9,484 nt of DNA from Deltaproteobacteria bacterium (GTDB lineage: Bacteria > Myxococcota_A > UBA9160 > JAFDET01): positions 1-9,484 of the forward strand of contig JAFDET010000148.1 of NCBI GenBank assembly GCA_019310195.1. Direction: 5' to 3'. Positions 1-6,019 of the stretch are shown in pieces (positions within the stretch are counted from its first letter, which is position 1; each line of letters begins with the position of its first letter). The notes below the pieces were generated by a model, which worked only from the letters and a program-made list of their open reading frames with translations, did not search any database and was not told where the DNA came from. The translations under genes and the position numbers were made by a program.

Positions 1-462
1 ACCGCGCCCATCATCTTTCACGCCGATCCGCCCCCGGAGGCCGCGCCCGACGCGCTGTGCGAGGAGATGCTGGAGAGCGGCACCGAGTCGCCCGCGGTGC
101 CGCCGGAGGAGGAGCTCTCCTTCGCATTCGACCCGCCGAGCGAGGCCAGCCCCTTTCTCACCGACCCGGAGCCGCCTACCGAGAGCCTCGCGCCGCCGCG
201 CGAACCCGAGGCCGAGCCGGACCCCGAGCCGCCGCCGACGCGGCCGCGCGTATTGGGTCCGGAGTTCGTCCAGGATGAGGGTTCTCCCGAGTTGCCGCTC
301 ACCGAGGACTCGGCTGCGGAATCGTCCGCCGAGCGACCCCGCGACGTTCCTACCCGAACCATCCTGCGTGCCGTGACCCAGTTGCTGATCGAGCGGGGCA
401 TCTTCGAGCGCCAGGAGCTGCTCGAGCAGATCCAGCGCCTGGAGACCTCCGAGGAGCCGTAG
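1..462 (+). CDS. C-terminal part of an acidic Pro/Glu-rich protein (partial at 5' end)
   Basis: Frame 1 is open from the first base to a TAG at 460-462, giving 153 visible residues. The true start lies upstream of the window, and the internal ATG at 67 is unlikely to be it because the same composition continues before it. Residues ~8-118 are a low-complexity, probably disordered stretch rich in Pro, Glu, Asp and Ser. The last ~35 residues look folded and helical, with RTILRAVTQLLIERGIFERQ followed by a Leu/Gln/Glu-rich helix. That pattern (hydrophobic helix, ERGIF turn, second helix) loosely resembles the small N-terminal helical domain of GspE/PilB-type ATPases, but the likeness is too weak to assign a family. 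There is no membrane segment or visible catalytic motif. It may be a scaffold or adaptor with a disordered linker and a C-terminal interaction helix (inference). Function is not recognised. Coding confidence rests on the long open frame and the sharp change of composition at its end. Confidence 0.7.
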   Translation, partial: TAPIIFHADPPPEAAPDALCEEMLESGTESPAVPPEEELSFAFDPPSEASPFLTDPEPPTESLAPPREPEAEPDPEPPPTRPRVLGPEFVQDEGSPELPLTEDSAAESSAERPRDVPTRTILRAVTQLLIERGIFERQELLEQIQRLETSEEP

Positions 463-480
463 CCTCGGTCTGGGCGGGGC

Positions 481-518
481 GTTGACACCCCGCGCACACG
501 TTGACACCCCGCGCACAG
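481..518. repeat. 19-bp tandem duplication containing TTGACA
   Basis: Two adjacent 19-bp units (481-499 and 500-518) read GTTGACACCCCGCGCACA plus a last base of C or G, so they match at 18 of 19 positions. Each unit contains a perfect sigma70 -35 hexamer, TTGACA, at 482-487 and 501-506. No convincing -10 box follows either at 16-18 bp; the second copy has only GACTGT at 524-529. The units lie between the stop at 462 and the likely start at 537. A TTG inside the second unit is in frame with the downstream gene but is probably not its start. Confidence 0.8.
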
Positions 519-536
519 CGGGCGACTGTGCCCGGC

Positions 537-848
537 ATGCGCATCGAGTACGGGTTCGAGCTGGATGAGGTAGAGGTTCCGCGCTTCGCCGTGGAAGCGG
601 TCGAGGGCATCGGCAAGCTGTTCACGCTGGCGACGCTGGTGCTCAACGTCCTGGAGTCCCGCAACGCCGTCGAGTTGGTCTTCCACGGCCTGAACCCGGA
701 CGATCCCGAGCGCAAGATCACGGCCTTCCGCGAGGTGCTGGAGAGCTCGGCCCACCGGCTGCAGCTCAGCTACGAGCGCGGGCGGGGAGGCCAGGTCCAG
801 GGCGCCTCGAGCTACTACCAGTGGCTCATGATCCGCAGCGAAACCTGA
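537..848 (+). CDS. Small hypothetical protein, ~103 aa
   Basis: The protein is 103 residues from ATG 537 to TGA 846-848. In-frame alternatives are GTG 528 and TTG 501; the latter falls inside the 19-bp tandem repeat and would add repeat-encoded residues (TPRAQRAT), so ATG 537 is preferred. No strong Shine-Dalgarno precedes any of the three. The sequence begins MRIEYGFELDEVEVPRFAVE and has a mid-protein amphipathic stretch (KLFTLATLVLNVLESRNAVE). It ends in a mixed beta-like tail (HRLQLSYERG, SYYQWLMIR). There is no signal peptide, convincing membrane span, metal-binding Cys/His cluster or known active-site motif. It looks like a small soluble alpha/beta protein. The normal amino-acid balance, compared with the Arg/Pro-rich shadow frames, supports it being coding. 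It lies head to tail with the upstream acidic gene but is separated from it by the repeat. Family not recognised. Confidence 0.6.
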   Translation: MRIEYGFELDEVEVPRFAVEAVEGIGKLFTLATLVLNVLESRNAVELVFHGLNPDDPERKITAFREVLESSAHRLQLSYERGRGGQVQGASSYYQWLMIRSET

Positions 849-850
849 CC

Positions 851-869
851 TGCACCCAGTACCACTCCT
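851..869 (+). repeat. Extra 19-nt copy of the hairpin arm segment
   Basis: The 19 nt starting TGCACCCAGTACCACTCCT at 851 match 895-913 (inside the left arm of the adjacent hairpin) at 17 of 19 positions. They match the reverse complement of 922-940 at 16 of 19. The segment is therefore present three times within 90 bp, twice direct and once inverted. The first copy could pair with the right arm in place of the nearer copy, giving two mutually exclusive stem-loops. Confidence 0.75.
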
Positions 870-874
870 GCACG

Positions 875-960
875 GAGGGACGTTCCTGCGTAACTGCACG
901 CAGTGCCACTCCTAGGGGGTCAGGAGTGGTACCCGATGCAGTTATGCAGGAACGTCCCTC
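875..960. repeat. Large imperfect inverted repeat (39-nt arms), REP/MITE-like or bidirectional terminator
   Basis: The left arm 875-913 starts GAGGGACGTTCCTGC. The right arm 922-960 is its reverse complement at 33 of 39 positions. The outer 15 bp pair perfectly (GAGGGACGTTCCTGC with GCAGGAACGTCCCTC), as does the inner run CCACTCCT/AGGAGTGG. The loop is about 8 nt (914-921). The element fills most of the 121-bp gap between two convergent genes. There is no flanking T-run as in a classical intrinsic terminator, but a stem this long could still end transcription from both sides. Imperfect symmetrical arms in a gene-free gap are typical of repetitive extragenic palindromes or non-autonomous elements mobilised by Y1-type (RAYT/IS200-like) transposases. 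No transposase is present here, so that link is inference. Confidence 0.75.
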
Positions 961-969
961 AATGCAGTA

Positions 970-2511
970 TTAGTTGCGTTTCCGGGTGGTGTCTGCGCAG
1001 TGTGCGCCGCTCCAGCGGTGATGGCGGGCGAGGCTGCGCGTGATTACCTGTTGGAGCGCGCTGCGCGTTCCGCAGCGGAAGGGCAGGGCGCCGGCGTAGC
1101 GGCGGAAGGCGCTGTGTCGTGCCGCGTCCGGGAAGCGGTCCGGCAGCGATGCGTTGAGCTGCGCCAGGGCGCGCAGGCGCCGCTCGTCGTCCAGGCGGCC
1201 GCGGAAGCGCACGCCGTCCAGGTCCAGGAGCCGGGTCTCGATTCCCTCGGCTTCGGCCCGCACGTAGATGTGGCTCGCCTTGAGGTCGCCGTGGTCGACG
1301 CCGCGTCGATGCAGCGCCTGGGCCAGGCGGGCGCAGGCCTCCACCACCGCGCTCGGCTCCAGGGTCGAGGTGTCGGCGGGCTCCGCGGGCCGCAGGTCTT
1401 CCAGGACTACCAGCGAGGTCACGGGCACGCCCAGGCGACGCCGCTCCAGGAAGGCGAGAGGCCGCGCCGCGCCGATGCCGCGGGCCTCCAGGCCGTGGCC
1501 GCCGAACCAGGCGCGGCGCCCGGCGGTGCCGCGCAGCGCATCGGCCAGGGCGCGACCCAGGGTGCGGGCGGGCGATTCCTTGATCACCGCGGCCAGCCCG
1601 TCATCGGAGAGGGTGGTGATGCGCGAGCGCCCGTCGTCCTTGAGCACCCGCGTGTCGCCAGCGCCCAGGGCCTCGGCGTGGGCGTCCAGGATCCGGGTCA
1701 GCTGCTCCGCGCCCAGCTCGCGCAGCCGGAAGCCGGTCTGATCGCCGTGGGAGGCACGCGCGAAGCGCCGCCCCTCGCGCAGGCAGCGCCGCGTGCGGCT
1801 GCGAGCGTGCTCCTCGGCGCGGCGTCCCGCGGCCTCTCCCACGCTTCGCAGGCGCAGCCGCGCGGCTGCGTCGAAGGGCGGCTTCAGGCCCAGGGCGGCC
1901 GCGCGCAGCCGAACCCGGTCGGGCCGCGATAGCCGACGCCAGAGCGAGAAGTCGAGCCAGGCCAGGTCGCGCGCGCGCGCGACCTGGCTGCCCGGGCCCG
2001 CGCGCTGCAGGTCCAGCAGCACCGCCCGGCCGTCGCTCACCCAGACGTTGCCGGCGTGCAGGTCGCGGTGTGCGAAGCCCGCCTCGTGCAGGCGCCGCAC
2101 GGCGCCGCCCACGTCTTCCAGCAGGCTCCGGCGCTCCGCCGCATCGGAGGGCAGGGCGTCCAGGAGCGACGCGCCCTCCAGATGGAGGGTGGCCAGCCGC
2201 TCCGCAGCGCCCCGGGCGGCGCCGGGAAGCGACACCGGCTGCGGTACGGGGACGCCCGCGTCGTGCAGCGCGCCGAGGGCCCGCCTCTCCTTCTGCGCCG
2301 GGCTGCGGCCGACGAGCCGCTTGAGCCGGGCCAGGACCGGATGGGCGCGGTCGGGCCGGAAGAGCTTGACCACCAGCGCGCCGGCCGGCGACTCGATGCG
2401 CACCAGACGCCGGCGGCCGTCGTCGGCAAGGTCGCGTCCCTCGACTTCGCCTCGTTCCCAGGCCTCGACGGCGGCGCGCAGTGCCGCCGGCTCCGCGTCC
2501 GGGACCGTCAT
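970..2511 (-). CDS. Tandem two-domain lipopolysaccharide core kinase (Kdo/WaaP-InaA family)
   Basis: This 513-aa protein starts at ATG 2511 (MTVPDAEPAA), where ATGA overlaps the stop of the upstream glycosyltransferase gene, so translation is probably coupled. It ends at TAA 972-970. Two protein-kinase-like folds are visible in series. Domain 1 (~30-245) has the ATP-binding lysine in LVVKLFRP (K49), a helix-C-type glutamate (E75), catalytic loop HRDLHAGN (D150, N155) and metal-binding LLDLQ (D167). Domain 2 (~290-500) has VIKES (K311), HGDLKASH (D409) and LLDLDGV (D430); its loop ends in His where kinases usually have Asn, as in WaaP (HRDxYxCH). The C-terminal SLARHHRW stretch fits this family. 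The expected reaction is ATP-dependent phosphorylation of Kdo or heptose in the LPS inner core on the cytoplasmic side of the inner membrane. Single-domain homologues are usually about 250-270 aa, so this is a fusion or duplication. All core residues appear present in both halves, so both may be active. The exact sugar acceptor cannot be read from sequence. Confidence 0.88.
   Translation of the reverse strand: MTVPDAEPAALRAAVEAWERGEVEGRDLADDGRRRLVRIESPAGALVVKLFRPDRAHPVLARLKRLVGRSPAQKERRALGALHDAGVPVPQPVSLPGAARGAAERLATLHLEGASLLDALPSDAAERRSLLEDVGGAVRRLHEAGFAHRDLHAGNVWVSDGRAVLLDLQRAGPGSQVARARDLAWLDFSLWRRLSRPDRVRLRAAALGLKPPFDAAARLRLRSVGEAAGRRAEEHARSRTRRCLREGRRFARASHGDQTGFRLRELGAEQLTRILDAHAEALGAGDTRVLKDDGRSRITTLSDDGLAAVIKESPARTLGRALADALRGTAGRRAWFGGHGLEARGIGAARPLAFLERRRLGVPVTSLVVLEDLRPAEPADTSTLEPSAVVEACARLAQALHRRGVDHGDLKASHIYVRAEAEGIETRLLDLDGVRFRGRLDDERRLRALAQLNASLPDRFPDAARHSAFRRYAGALPFRCGTRSALQQVITRSLARHHRWSGAHCADTTRKRN
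1961..1988. repeat. 28-bp perfect palindrome with (CG)7 core, inside coding DNA
   Basis: Positions 1961-1988 read GCCAGGTC, then an alternating CG run (1968-1981), then GACCTGGC, and are perfectly self-complementary over 28 bp with no loop. The palindrome lies in kinase domain 1 just after the metal-binding DLQ, and encodes roughly SQVARARDLAW on the minus strand. The (CG)7 core is a potential Z-DNA or cruciform former. It may simply follow from codons for Val-Ala-Arg-Ala-Arg at high GC. Confidence 0.7.
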
Positions 2512-3614
2512 GCGGCGATCCGCCGGTAGAGCCGGCGCAGGGCCGCCACGTGGGCCAGCCACGACTGGCCCAGCGCGATGGCGCGGCCCGCCCGGCCCAG
2601 CTCGCTGCGCCGGGCCGGGTCCCCCAGCTCGTCGAGACCCGCCGCGAAGCCCTCCACATCCTCCGGGTCCTCGACCACGATGGCTCCGGGCGCGAGCAGC
2701 TCGGAGGCGCCGTTGGTGCTGCTGGTCAGCACGGGCAGCCCGCTGGCGGCCGCTTCCAGGGTGGCGTTGGCGAAGGCGTCGTAGCGCGTGGGCAGGATCA
2801 GCGCGTCGGCGGCGGAGTACACCGACTCCACGTCGCTGCGTGGGCCCAGGAAGCGCACGCGGGCGCCCACGCCCAGGTTCGCGGCCCTGCTGCGCCAGCG
2901 GTCGGGCCGATCCTTGCCCGCCACCCACAGCTCGGCATCGCGCGGGCCGCCCCGGGCCAGGGCCAGCAGCGCGGTGTCGAGGCCCTTGCGGTGTAGCCCG
3001 GAGCCCACCAGGACCCAGACGGGCCCGTCTCCCACGCCCAGGTCCACGCGCAGCCGGGCGCCCTCGGCGCTGCGGCGCCCAGGGTGGAAGCGGTCCACGT
3101 CGACGCCGTTGGGGATCACCACGAAGCGCTCGTCGGCGACGCGGTAGCGGGCGGCGATCTGCGCCTTCACCATGGGAGAGCCGCACAGGATCGTCTGCCG
3201 CGGGTCCGCGAAGATCCGGCGCTCCATTCCCAGGAGCACGCGATGGCGGGGAGACAGCTGCCTCAGCGCGCGGCCCGCGGGCCCGTGGTTCTGGCGCAGA
3301 TAGTCGGCGTGGCTGCCCCCTCCGGCGCGATAAACGTCCTGGTGTCGAGTGCGGGAGAAGCTGTGCACCACGTCGCAGCCCAGCGCCGTGGCCCGGGCGT
3401 GGGCCGCTCGGGAGAACGCCAGCACCCGCAGGGGCTGCCAGGCCGTCGGCACGTGAACCGGGTGCAGCTCCACCCGCTGAGAGGGTGCCACGCGCCGGGC
3501 GATCACGTGGACCTCCTCGCCGGCCTCGGCCAGGCCGTGGGCCACGGTCCAGGCCACGCCCTCGACGCCACCGGCGCCGGGCTCGAAGCGTTCGATGACC
3601 AGTGCGATCTTCAA
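2508..3614 (-). CDS. WaaG/RfaG-like GT4-family glycosyltransferase of LPS core synthesis
   Basis: The protein is 368 aa, starting at TTG 3614 (MKIALVIERFEPGAGGVE) and ending at TGA 2510-2508. The TTG is preferred because the family begins with exactly this beta-strand and Gly-rich acceptor loop, and no ATG or GTG lies nearby upstream in frame. No clear Shine-Dalgarno is visible. The N-lobe (1-~165) contains DVVHSFSRTRHQDVYRAGGG; the WaaG family has a comparable sequence followed by Tyr/Arg-rich residues. The C-lobe (~167-350) starts after VIPNGVDVDRFHP. It has the phosphate-binding GSGLHRKGLD (~205-213), AGKDRP, and the GT4 donor motif in PTRYDAFANATLEAAASGLP, where the first acid of E-x7-E is Asp (D279, E287). 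The closest recognisable relative is WaaG, which transfers glucose from UDP-glucose to heptose II; donor and acceptor here are uncertain. It is the first gene of a two-gene minus-strand unit with the downstream kinase, mirroring waaG-waaP order. It is divergent from the TetR-led operon. It should act at the cytoplasmic face of the inner membrane. Confidence 0.87.
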   Translation of the reverse strand: MKIALVIERFEPGAGGVEGVAWTVAHGLAEAGEEVHVIARRVAPSQRVELHPVHVPTAWQPLRVLAFSRAAHARATALGCDVVHSFSRTRHQDVYRAGGGSHADYLRQNHGPAGRALRQLSPRHRVLLGMERRIFADPRQTILCGSPMVKAQIAARYRVADERFVVIPNGVDVDRFHPGRRSAEGARLRVDLGVGDGPVWVLVGSGLHRKGLDTALLALARGGPRDAELWVAGKDRPDRWRSRAANLGVGARVRFLGPRSDVESVYSAADALILPTRYDAFANATLEAAASGLPVLTSSTNGASELLAPGAIVVEDPEDVEGFAAGLDELGDPARRSELGRAGRAIALGQSWLAHVAALRRLYRRIAA

Positions 3615-3782
3615 CGGGATGTGGGAGGGTGTCCGGGGGTGCGGGGCCGCACGGCGGGAGGGTATCCTGGCCAGCCGCTTGCCGCCGCAGGGCGCCTCGG
3701 AACGTCGAGCGGGGTGCCGCGGGCCCGTTGACGGGACCGGCGGCCGCTTCCTATATTCCGGCGCTCGGACCCTCCCTCGACC
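3615..3782. other. Divergent intergenic region between waaG-like gene and tetR-led operon
   Basis: These 168 bp separate the divergent TTG 3614 (minus) and ATG 3783 (plus) starts. The rightward half has a good sigma70-like promoter, annotated separately. On the minus strand only weak -10-like sequences are visible (GGATACCCT, reverse complement of about 3660-3668), with no matching -35, so the LPS gene promoter is not identified. I saw no clear palindromic TetR operator. The region is GC-rich and apparently non-coding. Confidence 0.5.
3728..3757 (+). promoter_or_regulatory. sigma70-type promoter for the tetR-ABC operon
   Basis: A -35 box TTGACG (3728-3733) and a -10 box TATATT (3752-3757) are separated by 18 bp, each one mismatch from consensus. 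The AT-rich -10 stands out in very GC-rich surroundings. Predicted transcription start is near 3764, only about 20 nt before ATG 3783. No Shine-Dalgarno lies in that short leader, so translation may be weak or near-leaderless. As the only good promoter before the run of overlapping genes, it probably drives the whole operon and is the natural place for TetR autoregulation (inference). Confidence 0.6.
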
Positions 3783-4450
3783 ATGCACTCGACCTCGGTG
3801 GTGACCGTTTCTGAATCGACCGACAGCCGCAAGCCCGCGCGATCGGACAAGCGCGAGCTCATCCTGGATGCCGCGATCAAGGTGTTCGCGCGCAGTGGAT
3901 ATCACGGCTCGCGCATTTCCGACATCGCGCGCGAGGCCGGCATCGCCTATGGACTGGTCTATCACTACTTCAAGAACAAAGAAGAGATCCTCCGCTCGAT
4001 CTTCGAGCAGCGCTGGGGCGGGTTCCTGGAGGCGCTGGAGGGGATCGCCGCCGGGCCCCAGCCCGCACAGGATCGCCTGTTGTCGGTGGCTGCGCTGATC
4101 CTCAACGCCTACCGCGTGCGGCCGGACTGGGTGAAGGTGCTGGTGATCGAGATCCAGCGCTCGGCCCGCTTTGCCGAGCCCGGCCAGCTCGACGCCTTCG
4201 GCCAGTTTTTTTCGGTGGTGGGCCGCATCATCCGCGACGGTCAGGCCCGCGGGGAGCTGCGCGCGGACCTGGACCCGGCCATCGCCTGCACGGTCTTCAT
4301 CGGGGCCCTGGAGCTGGCCATCACCCGGGTGGTCCTGGGGCTGGTGGAGATCGACGAGGCCGGCGACGGAGGTCGCGCCCACTACCTGGAGGTGGCGCGC
4401 ACCGTGGTGGAGATCTTCCTGCGCGGACTGGCAGTTCCGGGGAGCCCGGC

Positions 4451-4454
<4 letters not shown>
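3783..4454 (+). CDS. TetR/AcrR-family transcriptional regulator (FadR/YsiA-like)
   Basis: The protein is 223 aa, from ATG 3783 to TGA 4452-4454. Residues ~22-70 form the TetR helix-turn-helix: KRELILDAAIKVFARSGYHG, then SDIAREAGIAYGLVYHYF and the KNKEEIL helix that closes the DNA-binding domain. Residues ~75-215 are an all-helical ligand/dimerisation domain. The SIFEQRWGGF helix, the EIQRSARF segment and the FIGALE stretch resemble acyl-CoA-responsive FadR (YsiA) of Bacillus and relatives, so a fatty-acyl ligand is possible but unproven. The ~20 residues before the HTH are a short polar extension. In-frame GTG 3798 or 3801 could be the real start, and no Shine-Dalgarno helps decide. The stop overlaps the GTG start of the ABC ATPase gene (GTGA at 4451-4454), placing the regulator as first gene of the transporter operon. 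A run of seven T (4206-4212, Phe-Phe-Ser) is unusual in this GC-rich gene. It probably represses its own operon. Confidence 0.93.
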
Positions 4455-5214
<760 letters not shown>

Positions 5215-5218
<4 letters not shown>

Positions 5219-6012
5219 GGCACGTGGGCGCCATCGCCAGCCGCGAGCTGCGCTCGCTCTTCGTCTCCCCCGTGGCCTATGTGGTCTTGACCCTGTGGGC
5301 CGTGCTGGGCGCGTTCTTCTTCCTGTCCAGCCTGGTGCAGTTCCAGGAGATCCTGGTCCGGCTCCAGCAGTTCCAGATGTTCGACCGCCTGGCGGAGATG
5401 AACCTGAACGACGAGCTGGTGGCTCCGTTCTTCGGGACGATGTGGATCATGCTCATCTTCGGGATCCCGGCCGTGACCATGAGCCTGTTCACGGCCGACA
5501 AGCAGAACCGCACCGACGAGCTGCTGCTCACCAGTCCGATCACCATCTGGGAGATCGTGATCGGCAAGTACCTGGCGGTGGCGTTCTTTGCCGTGCTGCT
5601 GGTGCTGCTGACGGGCTTCTTCCCCGGCCTGCTCTTCGCGTACGGCGATCCCGAGCTGGGCAAGACGGCGGCGGGGCTGCTGGGGCTCTTCCTGGTGGCC
5701 CTGGCCTACTCGGCCATCGGCGCCTTCGCCTCCTCCATCACCAGCAACCAGATCATCGCCTTCTTCGTGGGCCTCGTGATCCTGCTGATCTTCCTGATCC
5801 TGTCGGTGGTGGCGGAGCTGGGCGCCTCCCAGGGTCTTCTGGGCGCCGAGAACTGGCCGGCGGAGGTGATGCGCTGGCTGGCCACGGCGGACCACTTCCA
5901 GCGTTTGAGCGAGGGCCTGGTGGAGACCCGGGACCTGGTCTACTTCGCCGTGATCACCGGGGTCTTCCTGCTCTTGACCAAGGCTGCCGTGGAGTCGGCG
6001 CGGTGGAGGTAG
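5215..6012 (+). CDS. ABC-2 type permease, GldF-like
   Basis: The protein is 265 aa, from GTG 5215, overlapping the ATPase stop by 4 bp, with a strong Shine-Dalgarno GAGGAGG (5201-5207) 7 nt upstream. About six hydrophobic spans are seen, near residues 17-40, 72-93, 118-142, 152-172, 178-202 and 240-256. The N-terminal RELRSLFVSPVAYV segment is the cytoplasmic amphipathic 'elbow' helix typical of ABC-2 permeases, and TADKQNRTDELLLTSPIT is the conserved cytoplasmic loop before span 3. The loop between spans 1 and 2 (residues ~41-70) is Gln-rich and hydrophilic. It forms the inner-membrane channel of the exporter powered by the preceding ATPase. The size matches single-domain GldF-type permeases; in some lineages permease and auxiliary protein are fused, but here they are separate. 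Substrate unknown. Confidence 0.92.
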
Positions 6013-6019
6013 ACGCCTC

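Noticed and set aside
970..3186. A 738-residue open frame on the minus strand as one protein
   Set aside because: Only the part from ATG 2511 onward has kinase-family sequence. Upstream, the frame is Arg/Gly/Pro-rich shadow of the glycosyltransferase gene, which is unambiguous in its own frame.
1000..3731. Plus-strand open frames opposite the LPS genes (310, 601 and 215 aa)
   Set aside because: Low-complexity Arg/Ser/Pro composition, and antisense to conserved kinase and glycosyltransferase motifs.
3615..4382. N-terminal extension of the glycosyltransferase frame to 4382, giving 624 aa
   Set aside because: The added part is antisense to the clear TetR gene and has no family sequence. The GT4 fold begins exactly at KIALVIERF, so TTG 3614 is the better start.
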